A stretch of DNA of 64,000 nucleotides from positions 1,426,001 to 1,490,000 of the forward strand of contig OZ218961.1 of the NCBI GenBank assembly GCA_965112735.1, written 5' to 3'. The stretch is from Phaeosaccion multiseriatum. Lineage: Eukaryota; Ochrophyta, other classes. Of the stretch, positions 1 through 39,463 are shown piece by piece. The position numbers and the translations under genes were made by a program. The notes beneath the pieces are model-generated. The model did no database searches. It had not been told where the DNA came from and was given only the letters and a program-made list of their open reading frames with translations. Numbering within the stretch: the first letter of the stretch is position 1; each line of letters opens with the position of its first letter.

Positions 1-1926
1 CTACGTCAAGGAATGGATGTTGTCGGTCTACACATGCAAAACTGGGACAGGTCTGAGGAGGACGAGGAGGGGGAAGAGGAGGGAAGCAAGGGCCAAGAAG
101 CCGGCAAAAGAGCAGGTGCTGCTGCCGAGGGAAGACCCAGAGGGGGGCCTGGAGTATGCACGACGGAGCGCGACGCGAACGATGCAGAGAAGGTGTGCGC
201 CCACCTTGGCATCCCCTTCCACCGGGTGAACTTCGTCAAGGAGTATTGGAACGAGGTCTTCCAGCCAAGCCTAGAAGTCTTCCAAACCGGTACTGCCACC
301 CCCAACCCCGACGTCTTGTGCAACCGCCACGTCAAGTTCAGCGCCTTTCGGACGTACGCGAGGGAGCGCCTCGGCGCAGACTTCATTGCCACTGGCCACT
401 ACGCTCGGCTGTCTTCTGTCCCCGCGGAACACAATGCTCGACTGGGGAACGATGATGAGGGGCCATCCAAGCACAAGCACAGCATGATGATGATGGACGA
501 GGAGGCCTCCGAGATGGCCGAGACAGCGGCAGCAGTTGGTGATACGGCAGACGCAGGACCCGGCTCTACTCCGAGCCGACTGCTTCTCCTCGCTGGAAAG
601 GACCCGGCCAAGGACCAGAGCTACTTCCTCAGCGCGCTCTCTTCGGAGCAGCTGCAGGGTGTGCTATTCCCTCTCGGCGAGCTGCGCAAGGATCAGGTCA
701 GTCTGTCCTCAGGGTCTTGCTTGGCTGACACGCGTTTCCGTAACTATGGACCCATTGTGTGGGTATCAACGATCTCAACCTCTTGCTTGACGGACAATCA
801 TTCCTTGACTGACAATCATTCCTTGACGGACAATCATTCCTTAACTAATGACCCCTCTACATGAGTCGAAGGTCTAAACAGACTGTCTGACACTCAAACC
901 CACACCATGCAGGTGAGGCAGCTGGCCAGAGAGGCACGTCTACCCACAGCCGCCAAGCGAGAGAGCATGGGCTTGTGCTTCGTGGGCAAGAGGCGTCGAT
1001 TCGCTGACTTCCTCGCGCTCTATCTGCCGCCGCAACCGGGGCCCTTCGTCAACATCGAAGACGGACGGCACATGGGCACACACCAAGGAGCACACCTGTA
1101 CACTATCGGACAGGCCGCGAAGCTGAGCGGCGCAGACCAGCGCTGGTTCGTGTGCCACAAAGAGGAGGCGAGCAGGGGAGGAATGAGTGGGACGGGAAGC
1201 GGGACGAGTGGTGGTGGTGGGGGTGGTGGCCAAGTAGTGTACATTTGCGCTGGATCGCAACACCCGTCTCTGTTCCACAGCGTGTTTGCGGCAGAGGCAA
1301 GTGCCTTCAGTTGGGTGGGAGGGGAGCCGCCAAAGGTTCTGACGCAGAGCCTGATGATACACAGCCCACCGGCACCGCACGAAGAGTCAAGCTCCGGAGT
1401 AAGCTCAGGGCCAGGGGAAGGGCAAGGGCGAGGGGCAGGGTCAGAGCCAGGGCCGGAGCCTGGGGGGGGAGCATGGCGAGGTGAGCTGCGCTGCCAGGTG
1501 CGAGTGCGACACAGACAGAGACCACGGCCCTGTGTGGTGCACATGCGCTGGTCAGGCTCGAGCTCGGGCCCCCGAGGGTGCGAGAGAGGTGGCAGGAAGG
1601 GCTTGAACGGTGACTCCTCCTCCTCCTCCTCCTCCTCCTCCTCCTCCTCCTCGATGCCGAAGCGGAAACCGCCACAGCTGCTCCTCGAGGTGCGGCTGGT
1701 GGGCGGGCCGGAGCGGGCGGTGACTCCCGGGCAGACGCTCGTGCTGTACGATGGGGATGTGTGTCTGGGTGGTGGGCCCGTGTTGAGAGTGGGGGAGGAG
1801 GGGGCGGCGGCGGTGATGCCCCAAAGGGGGGCTGTGCTACCCCAGGGGGAGGGTAGGCTGCCCCCGGGGAGGGATTTGCTGCCCCGGGGGGAGGATTTAC
1901 TTCCCCAGACCATGGCTTACGGTTGA
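1..1926 (+). CDS. mnmA/TRMU: tRNA-specific 2-thiouridylase (MnmA/TRMU family), 5' partial
   Basis: The enzyme family thiolates U34 of Lys, Glu and Gln tRNAs in bacteria and organelles, so this copy probably serves mitochondrion or plastid. The first base is already in frame (codons 1-3, 4-6 and so on), and the N-terminal PP-loop (SGGVDSS-type) must lie upstream of the window. Visible motifs are DVVGLHMQNWD, NPDVLCNRHVKF with the first catalytic Cys, IATGHYARL, KDQSYFLS, and MGLCFVGKRR with the second catalytic Cys. Two exons are seen, 1-696 and 913-1926, joined in phase 0 (KDQ then VRQLAREA), giving about 569 visible residues. The protein carries long family-foreign insertions: an acidic stretch near residues 14-50, an AAAVGDTAD segment at 529-550 that is a copy of the dispersed element, Gly-rich linkers, and a TCC-encoded Ser run at 1616-1653. 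The 3' third after the Ser run matches the C-terminal beta-barrel only loosely. Confidence 0.9.
785..850. repeat. 18-bp tandem repeat inside the MnmA intron
   Basis: A unit like TTGACGGACAATCATTCC is present about three and a half times with single-base differences. It lies wholly inside the intron 697-912. Confidence 0.85.
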
Positions 1927-1977
1927 GGAGCAGGGGCCTGAGAAGAGGGAGGAGGAGGGTGCTGTTTAGGTGCAGGC

Positions 1978-2047
1978 GACAGACAGACCGACCGACAGAC
2001 ATACAGACAGACAGACCGACCGACAGACAGACCGACCGACAGACAGG
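1978..2047. repeat. ACAG/ACCG compound tetranucleotide repeat
   Basis: Alternating blocks of ACAG and ACCG form a higher-order pattern close to ACAGACAGACCGACCG just past the MnmA stop. Confidence 0.85.
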
Positions 2048-2885
2048 GGGGGGGCGGCAATGCAACCAACCGGGGTGGGTGCAGCAAGGCGGGGGGGGGC
2101 ACACTGTCCACATTCGTTGGGTGCTTGCGGCCACCAGGCTCCTCCTTGCTGTCTCGCAAGGGGGAAGGGGGGGGGGGGGTTCGCACGACCAACGAGCACC
2201 AGGACCCCCATTTTCTATGTTGCTATGGCCTTGTGGCCTTGATCTTGCTATGGCCCTGTGGCCTTGATCTTGCTGTGGCCCTGTGGTCGAGATCGATCTG
2301 GAGGAGTAGCGGTGGAGAGCAGCCATAGCGGCGGAGAGCAGCCATTGCTAAGCGAAGCGCTGTCTCTCATCTGCGAGAGAAGACACACGGCTCCCACCGC
2401 GTCTTGCAGGGGGGGGGACGAGGCTCGGCTGCTGCTGCTAGTCGGCCCCAGGCATGACTAGTGGCCTTGGCTCTATGCCGCTAGGCCTCTCAGCCTTCGG
2501 CCGATCTAGGCCGCTCACTTTTCAGTCCTAGGCGGCCTCTAGCGCGCCTCTTGCCCGCCTCTGGGCGGCCTCCCCGTGATCGTGGGCGCGTACGTGGGGC
2601 CGCCCAGCCAGTGGCAGCAGCACAGTGTAAGCATAAAGCATGCACTCCTCGCAGGGCAGGCGAGGCGGAAAGAACCAACACGAATCAAGTGAACTCCTCT
2701 CTTTCAATCCCATACATTGGCTTCTCGTGACTCTTTGCACTCGTCTGGGCAATGCCACCGCCTAGGCCGTCGCCCTGGGCGGTGGGCCTGCGGCCTAGAA
2801 ATAGACCAAGGGCCTACGGCACTACGGCACTCTCCAGGCCGGACAGTTGTCCAAAACAAGGCGTGTTTGGCTGACACTACTACTT

Positions 2886-3372
2886 ACTACAAGTGCATGT
2901 CAGGACCCATGAGGTGCAGGGGCAGGCACTACTACTTGCTTAACAGGACCGATTAGGTGCAGGGGGGCAGGTACTACTACTTGCTTAACAGGACCGATTA
3001 GGTGCAGGGGGGCAGGTACTACTACTTGCTTAACAGGACCGATTAGGTGCAGGGGCAGGCACTACTACTTGCTTAACAGGACCGATTAGGTGCAGGGGCG
3101 GACACTACTACTTGCTTAACAGGACCGATTAGGTGCAGGGGGGCAGGTACTACTACTTGCTTAACAGGACCGATTAGGTGCAGGGGGGCAGGTACTACTA
3201 CTTGCTTAACAGGACCGATTAGGTGCAGGGGGGCAGGTACTACTACTTGCTTAACAGGACCGATTAGGTGCAGGGGCAGGCACTACTACTTGCTTAACAG
3301 GACCGATTAGGTGCAGGGGCAGGCACTACTACTTGCTTAACAGGACCGATTAGGTGCAGGGGGGCAGGTACT
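2886..3372. repeat. Minisatellite, unit about 46 bp, about 10 copies
   Basis: Each unit carries GGACCGATTAGGTGCAGGGG, then a GGCAGGTACTACTACTTGC-type block, then TTAACA. Units differ by GGGGGGCAGGTAC versus GGGGCAGGCAC, so at least two variant types are interspersed. Confidence 0.9.
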
Positions 3373-4205
3373 ACTTCCTCGAGTACCGCCGTGCGTGGGA
3401 GATGGTGAGGCCACGGCTGGTGAGACTGCTGCGACATTCGCTGGGTGGCCAGCTGCTTGGCACGATGCAGCTCCGGCTGCTGAGGCGGCCGGTTGGCTGG
3501 TGATGTGTGTGTGCGGCTGTTGCACACCCCACGCCCCGTGCACAGGGAGAGCTTTAGAGAGCTTTCTATGCATTAGCGCAGGCCCCTAAAATAATACATG
3601 TAAACAAGCTTTCATGGCAAGTAAGTAGTAGTAGAAGAGAAGAGGTGTTAACCCGTCTCCCCTTCACCGCGCGGAGTGATGTGGCATGGTCACCCTCCTG
3701 CTGTTAGTGAAACTTCCCCTCCCCCTCCTGCTGCCACCCAACCTGTGGCCGCCCAGCCTGCTGCTGCTGCTGCCGCCGCCGCTGGTGTCAGGGCTGCCCC
3801 TATGCCCACCTCTCCCACTCCTGTCCACCGCTGCCACTGCTGTTGGTGCTTCGCTGCGGAGGCGGTGCTGTTGCAGCAGAAAGTGGTCATTCTGAGCAGT
3901 CGACAGCGCAAGGTTTCCGATGTTACAGGCGGTGGGCAACCCCAGCCGCTGTCCCGCCCTGCGTGGCTCATGATCGAGGCGAGATCCTGACACGCGGTAG
4001 CGGAGTATCTCATTCCGCCCGGCCGTAGAGGTCCGAGAGCGAGAGGGACTCCGAGTGGGGGTGTGGGACAAGCCAGCGCCCCTCTCTTCGTCTATATACA
4101 GTTGTATATGTATACATATATGTATGTGTGTGTGTGTTGCGTTTGAAGTTGTGAATCATTCGGGAATTGGACGGGAGAGAGGAAGGAGAGGAGAGCAGAG
4201 CAGAG

Positions 4206-4525
4206 CAGAGAGCGAGTGAGTGAGTGAGTGAGGGAGTGAGTAAGTGAGTGAGTGAGTGAATCAGGAAGTGTGTGAGTGAGTGAGTGAGTGAGTGAGTGAG
4301 TGAGTGAGTGAGTGAGTAAGTGAGTGAGTGAGTGAGTGAGTGAGTGAGTGAGTGAGTGAGTGAGTGAGTGAGTGAGTGAGTGAGTGAATCAGTAAGTGTG
4401 TGAGTGAGTGAGTGAGTGAGTGAGTGAATCAGTAAGTGTGTGAGTAAGTGAGTGAGTGAGTGAGTGAGTGAGTGAGTGAGTGAGTGAGTGAGTGAGCGAG
4501 TGAGTGAGTGAGTGAGTGAGTGAGC
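4206..4525. repeat. TGAG tetranucleotide array (downstream block)
   Basis: About 320 bp of GTGA/TGAG repeats, interrupted by GAATCA(G)GAAGTGTG-type units. It lies just beyond the proposed stop codon of the giant gene. Confidence 0.9.
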
Positions 4526-4593
4526 TGATGGGACTCTGCGGCAGGGGCAGTGGCAGGGTAATCCTCTTGTTTCCGAGACGGGAAGTAAGCACA

Positions 4594-33752
<29,159 letters not shown>

Positions 33753-33981
33753 TTCGCTGTGAGTGACTAGAACATATGGACGAGGAAGAGTAGGAGAAGA
33801 AGTGGGCGTAAGCGCAACTCCTACGTCCTCTAGAGAGCGGGACTCTCTCTTTGGCCTCAACCGCCGAAAATATGTCAATTACTGAGCGAGTATACCGACA
33901 TGGAAACCGGCAAAGGTGCCTTCCCCCCCCCTTCCAGCCAATATCTCTCTCTTGTGTGCAGCAGCAGTTGTGCATGCTAGG
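33753..33981. promoter_or_regulatory. Divergent promoter region: giant gene and BUD22-like gene
   Basis: Only about 229 bp separate the two proposed start codons on opposite strands, so 5' regulatory sequence is probably shared. No TATA-like box stands out. Confidence 0.45.
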
Positions 33982-35386
33982 ATGCTTGTGCGTGGAGGAG
34001 CCAGCTTGAAAAGAAAACGTCTGGAGCAGCAGCGGAAGCACACCGAAGATGACAAGCTGCTCCACAAGGTGAGCAATGCCCTTCCCTCTCTCTTTCCCCT
34101 CAAGACTCCCTCCGTCTCTCTCTCACCCTTCGTCTCGGTGCGTGTATGCTACTGACTCTGTAGGCTACCAAGGCCATTCGGCAGGAATGCAAGGTGGCTC
34201 GCGCCTTTCTCTTGCAGAAGGCAATTAAGAAATGCAAGGGCGCGGCTGAGGGAGGGAAGCGAGCGGCCCCTGTTGACGCCGAGGACGTGAAGGAGGCGGC
34301 TGAGAAGGGGTCCGACTTGCCAGAGGACTCGGGGGCGCAACTCGAGGCTGGCGAGGAGGGTGCAGCAAAGGGGTCTTCAACCGCAGCGGCAGAGGAATTC
34401 GCAAGCCTCAAGGTGGGGCAAGGCGTCACACTATAAATAATAAAGACAATCTCTACTAACCTCAGTTGACGCCCCCCTGCACAGGCGATAACCGTGGAGT
34501 ATGTTGTTGGGCGGTGCTTGAGAGAATTGGGACTGGCAAATACGGGGACAGATGGCCTCGCCGTGCTGGACAAGCTGGCTTCACCGGTGTCGAGAGAGAG
34601 GGACGTGGAGAGGCTCCTGCGCCACAAGCGTATGGTCAAGGTTATGAAGGTCAGTGGCGTAACGAGAATGGACGGGTGGGCGTCAGGGCTCAAGAGCCGT
34701 GACCCTCTCCCTCTGTCTCTCTCTCCCCGTTGTTGTTGTTGTTGTTGTTGTTGCTGTTCACTGTTGCTAAGGAATGGGAAATGGCCACGACAGAGAGGCG
34801 ACGGGACAAGTTGACAGAGGCGGAAAGGAAGAACGGGGGAATGCCAGCGAAGGTAGTGAAGCGCTCAAAACAGTTCAGTGAGAGAGGAGGGAGGAGACCG
34901 GCTGTTCACCAGGCCAACAGTAGCTATTACAGTGGTGCGGGCAGCAGGGCCGGGGATGGGGGAGCCATGTTTGTCTCGTCCTTGGCAGGAGATGCGCCAG
35001 ACGATGCACCAATGCTTCATCCCAAGAGGAGGAAGATTGTCAGCGTCGGTAAGAGTGAGGCCATGAGGAAGGCGAAGCAGCAGCAGCAGCAGCAGCAGCA
35101 GCAGGGGCAGGGGCAGCAGGGACACAGCAGGGGGAAGCCAGGGGCACAACACCAACAACAACAACCACAACCACAACAGGGCAGCACGGTCAATGCACCG
35201 GAAAAGAAGAGAGTGCCCGCCCGGCCTACCCCCAACAAGGACAGAGCGAAAAGGGCCGCACCAGCCGAGGATGACTCGACCCTGCATGCCTCCTGGGCTG
35301 CCACCAAAGCGAGGAAGTCCAAGGAGGCCGCTGGCGTCGGAGCGTTCAAGGGCACCAAAGTCACTTTTGGCGACGACAGCGACTGA
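33982..35386 (+). CDS. BUD22/SRFBP1-like nucleolar protein
   Basis: Four exons (33982-34068, 34164-34412, 34485-34649, 34772-35386) join in phase to 371 residues. The N-terminus is a basic helix (SLKRKRLEQQRKHTEDDKLL). The middle is charged and low in complexity. The C-terminus STLHASWAATKARKSKE...FKGTKVTFGDD matches the conserved C-terminal signature of the BUD22 family (LHPSWEAK...F.GKKI.F). BUD22 acts in small-subunit rRNA processing; SRFBP1 is its animal relative. A poly-Gln segment (35080-35105) and Asn/Gln/Pro stretches lie before the C-terminal motif. Intron 3 ends in a GTT repeat next to its acceptor. Confidence 0.7.
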
Positions 35387-36053
35387 ATGAAGAACCAAAG
35401 AACCTGCTAATCAAATTTACGTCAGTCATGCCTACTCTCTATTGAAGGTTGTGGTTGGATCCCACCCACCCACCCCATCAGACCGACCGGCACACTCCTT
35501 GCCTGTCCGGTCCAACCAACCGAAAGGACGAAGAGGAGAGGCGTTGCTGTAAAAGGAGGAGAGTCGGTAGTTGCTGGTGGAGGAAGAAGAGAGGTGTTGC
35601 TGGTCGTGCGTGCAATCTATCATTATCCGTATTAGTCATGTTAGGGTGAAAAAGTGATCAAAGTCCATGTACAAGCCTTTTTGGGTCACTTCTCTTCTAA
35701 TAAAAAACGGCCCAAAGAAGAAGCAAAGGATAGGCGCATGAACCACCCATCCCAACCAGGGCTTCCTTCGTGGCAGAACGGTGCAGTTCAGCCCCTGAGG
35801 GGCCAGGCACCAGCAGCAGTTGGTGATACAGCCTACCTAATTGCCAGCCCAAGGGTCAGCAGAGAGAGTAGAGAGCCCCTGTCGAGTGAGAGACGGTGGG
35901 GCAGTGGCAAGAGGCAGAGGGGTGGTTGGATACCCACTTCGCTGCCTGCCCCCCTCCTTGCCCCGCAGAGATGCTGACGCTGCCGAGAAACGAGACAGCA
36001 CCAACCCTTTCCCCTGGGGGCCCCTCACTCAGCACTCTCAGTGACTTACTCAC
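35387..36053. other. Intergenic, convergent 3' ends
   Basis: No supported gene. It contains one full copy of the dispersed element (35812-35833). AATAAA-like signals are not obvious. Confidence 0.6.
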
Positions 36054-37297
36054 TCAAGGTTTCCGTGCGTGCAGCCCCACTTCGTCCTCGAACGAGTCTG
36101 TGGACACGTCATCAAAGGAGGAGGATCCGTTGGTAGGTCCGTCCGTACTCCCAAACCCACTCCCACTCCCACTCCCACTCCCATTCGGCGGCACCAGGTC
36201 TCCAAACACGGTGGAACGGTTCTGACCATCGCCCAGCGACCCGCCCGAGTCAAAGGGTGAGCGTTTTGCCTGCGCCACGCCCAGGGGCAGCATACTGTTG
36301 TGCGTCCGTCTCTTTTGCGCCGCGTCTCCCCTCGCGTCCTCCCTGCGCAGCATGAGTTCAGCAAAGTCCCTGTCGAGGTCGTCCCCTTCCTCTTCCTTCG
36401 AGTCTGGGGCGGCTGAGGCAGTGCCCTGCATCTGCGCAGCTAACGACCCCGTGCCGTGTATGTAGTCCTGCGTCTCTGGACAGAAGGCTTGCTCGCCTGC
36501 CGGTAAGTCCCAGCGGCAGTCCCCTGTGGTCGGAGGGAGGGGGGGGGGGGGGAACAGGCGAAGGAAAGAGGTAGAGTGAGAGGGCAGAAGAGGCAACAGG
36601 GTGAGAGAGGGGACAATGACGCGAGAGAGGCGAGAGGGGAGAGAGGGGAGAGGAGAGGGGAGAACGACCAGTGCACAGGGGCCTCTTCTGTTGTTGCTCT
36701 TGTACCACGGCAAAGGGAACCGACCCTCTCTGGCGGCCAACCCCAGCACCAGAAACTCACCAGACTTTGCGTGGTAGAAATAAAACTTGTCCAGGTTTTG
36801 GTCGTGATACCGAATCCACTCCAGCTCAATACGCACGTCCTGCTGCTGCTTCTCCATCTGGCTCCGATACACCGCCATGGTCTCCTCTAGCTCCTTCCCC
36901 CTCTTGCCCGCCACCCTCCGTTGCAAGTCTAACTGCTTTTGCATTTCTATCATCTGCTCCTCCAGTTCCCGTGCTCGCTGCTCCGCCTGAGTAGGGGTTG
37001 GGGTGAGAGGTGGGGCGCAAAGGGTAGGTGAGCAGGAGAGGGCAACAAGGGGCCTTTCCTTCTTCAGGCCGCGGAAGCAGGTAATATACGGGGACTGAAT
37101 AAACACCCCAGCCCCAAGAGGAGAGCTTCCTTTCACTGCGGTCATCGTTGACCCACAGACTAAGTAATGTGTACCTCGTCGAGTTTGGTGTGCAGCTCCA
37201 CATTCTCTGTGGAGTAATCCGTCAGGTTGCTCCTGTTCTTCATGTCCTCCTCTTCGGGATCCTCGTCATTTGACAAGCAGCCCAGGTCTGCACCCAT
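36054..37297 (-). CDS. Coiled-coil protein with one WW domain
   Basis: Three exons (37297-37175, 36986-36761, 36523-36054) join in phase 0 then 1, giving 272 residues. The start MGADLGCLSNDEDPEEED is the first ATG of a short acidic exon. Exon 2 begins with a coiled coil (AEQRARELEEQMIEMQKQL to QMEKQQQDV) and runs into a WW domain completed by exon 3: EWIRYHDQNLDKFYFYHAKS then GDCRWDLPAGEQ. The tyrosine/phenylalanine block, second Trp and Pro that bind proline-rich ligands are present. The C-terminal half is Ser/Asp/Gly-rich and likely disordered. Partner and function are unknown. Confidence 0.75.
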
Positions 37298-38013
37298 GGC
37301 AGGCTAACTCCCTCTCACAGGCAGCCTGCAGGCTCTGCGCGTGGCCTGCCAGCCCGTTCCTCTCGTAGAGCTCTTAGCGTGTGCAACTCTCACGACACAC
37401 GGGGCAACAGGCACTCGCAGGAGGATAAGGAGCCAAAGCCCCACCAGGGCACCACTATTGGTATCGCCGCTGGTACGGTAGCAGCGTTTATATGCCTAGT
37501 ACCTCTCCTCCCTGCTCCTGGGCCCTTTTGCAAACGACCCCCCCCCCCCAGCCCAGCTTCCGACCCTTTCGGGCCTTCAGGGAATCACGCCCTATGCGCT
37601 CTCTCTTCCTCTCTCTCTCGCTTCCTTCACACAGACGGTGGCTTCCCGAGTAACAGAGTCTCTTTCCTGAGGGTGACGGGTTTCATTGTCCTCCCTTTTC
37701 TCGTGAGCAATTTCTCCACAATTTTTCAACCTACTCGAGGCATGCTGACCCCGAATTTCAATTTCCCGGAGCCGTTATCCTTGATGATTTATCATCTAAT
37801 CTCTCCTCTCCCCTCTCCTTGTCCTCTGTTACAACCATCTAGCCAAAGCAGCACAGAGTAGGGCAGGATATTAAGAGCGGGAGAAGCTCCACCACTTCGC
37901 TTGGTGCTTTGGCCTGGCCGCCATCTACTGTACCGAATCTTGGGAGAGAGGATAAGTGCCTCGCCCAGCCGGGGCCAGCTCTTGGAAGAGGCAGGCAGTA
38001 GCTGATAGAAGCC
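37298..38013. other. Intergenic, divergent 5' ends
   Basis: About 700 bp between the WW-protein start and the dynein light chain start. No coding exon is recognised; probably holds both promoters. Confidence 0.5.
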
Positions 38014-38584
38014 ATGGCGGACGACCCGGTGGAGCAGGATGCGGCCAACGCGGAGGGAGGAGCTACTACGTCGAAGAAGATTGAGTACAAGGTCCAAATA
38101 TTCGAGGCAGACATTCCAGAGGAGTTGCAGACCAAGGCGATTGCCAAGGCGAGCGAAGCCATGGCACAATTCACAATAGAGAAGGACGTGGCCACGGAGG
38201 TGAAGAAGCACTTTGACGAGGACTCCGGGGGCACATGGCATTGCGTGGTGAGTCGGTGCTGGTTCTCTGTTGCGCTTTGCCCCTTGCTGTGGGTGTATCA
38301 GAAGGGGCTTGAGGCGACGCCGTCGTGGGAGAGGCAGGCGGGTAGGGTAGATTTTTCGGTGCTTCGATAGCCACAGGGCCGCTCAGCTCTGGAGGGTGGG
38401 CAGAGGCGCCCTACTCTGCCCTTCGTGACGTGTGTGTTCTCTCTCTCCCTCCCCCCCCCGCGTGTCCCATCGTTCCGAGCAGGCGGGGCGGAGCTTTGGA
38501 TGCTCGGTAACCCACGAGACAAAGTACCTCTTCTTCTTCAAACTGGATAGCATGCACATTTTGCTCTTTAAATCTCAAGAATGA
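38014..38584 (+). CDS. LC8-type dynein light chain
   Basis: Two exons (38014-38247 and 38483-38584) join in phase 0 to 111 residues. After an acidic 20-residue extension, the protein follows LC8 closely: ADIPEELQTKA, FTIEKDVATEVKKHFDE, TWHCVAGRSFG, SVTHETKYLFFFKLD and ILLFKS. LC8 is a dimeric hub in cytoplasmic and axonemal dynein and in many other complexes. The usual length is about 90 residues, so the N-terminal extension accounts for the difference. Confidence 0.92.
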
Positions 38585-39067
38585 GACATCTCGTGAGAGC
38601 GAGAGCCCGCCGGTGGAAGTTATCCAATTGCGTAGCAAAGAGCATGAGGCACTGCCTTCGTCGTGCCTTGGTGTCGACCCTGGACAAGGTTACAGTGTGC
38701 GCCGGCCATAATCAGCGCCGGTCATAATCAGTAATCAGACCCGGCTGGCGCCGGCCATAATCAGTAATCAGGCCCGGCTGGCGCCATAATCAGTAATCAG
38801 GCCGGCTGCGCCGGCCGTAATCAGTAATCAGATAACCTTGTCCAGGGCCGATTGGTGGTGGGGAGACACTTCCGCGATATCTGTTTGTTTCTCTATAATG
38901 GATGTAGCTATATCGCAACATGAGTGAGAGAGAGAGAAGAGAGCCCACCGCCCACCGCTGGAGATCAAGGTCATATAGAAAACGTTATTATTAAAAGTGA
39001 AACCCACACCTGCTTCAACTGTACATCCGTCCAACGGCTCACGCACGCCTTTGCTGCACGCCTTTGC
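38585..39067. repeat. Intergenic interval with a short GC-rich tandem repeat (38690-38832)
   Basis: Between the convergent dynein and ABCF2 genes. The core 38690-38832 contains about four copies of GCCGGCCATAATCAGTAATC followed by AGRCCCGGCTGGC-type sequence, with copies shortened by small deletions. The rest shows no feature. Confidence 0.75.
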
Positions 39068-39412
39068 TTACAAAGCCCCGCTCTTGTCTATGAGTGACTT
39101 CTTGTAGCTGAGAATGTCACCCTTCCAAGGCACCACCCCCCTGTCCACCACCCAAATCTCCTTGGCAACTCTGCCCAGCAGCCTGAAGTCGTGTGACACC
39201 AGAATCAAGCCCCCCTCGTAGGCGTCAATGGCCTCCGCCATCGAATCGATCATCTCCATATCGCACTGTTTTGTTGAGTTGAGGGAAAGGGGAAGGAGCA
39301 AGAGGAAGAAAGGAGGAGGAGGGGGTGCTAGGGTGATTAGTGAAAAGAAAACAAAAGTGCTCCGTACAAAACAGAAGAACGAAAAAGACACAAACAAGAA
39401 ATAAAAACACAA

Positions 39413-39463
<51 letters not shown>

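Larger units (their letters stand above)
1927..4593. other. Gene-free interval between two convergent genes
   Basis: No convincing coding exon is seen between the MnmA stop and the proposed end of the giant minus-strand gene. It holds an ACAG/ACCG repeat, a roughly 46-bp minisatellite, a CTG-rich low-complexity stretch at 3690-3850 and a TGAG array. Open reading frames here are repeat translations or lack family resemblance. Confidence 0.6.

Noticed and set aside
2886-3372. CRISPR-like array
   Set aside because: Units are contiguous tandem repeats without unique spacers, in a eukaryotic context.
3676-4071. Overlapping ORFs around 3.7-4.0 kb
   Set aside because: CTG/CCG-rich low complexity open in several frames; no splice-compatible partners or domains.
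33753-33878. N-terminal extension of the giant gene up to 33878
   Set aside because: The frame is open but begins with a non-ATG codon; the first ATG is at 33752.
35654-35977. Small plus-strand ORF downstream of BUD22
   Set aside because: No family resemblance, overlaps a dispersed-element copy and lies in a convergent spacer.
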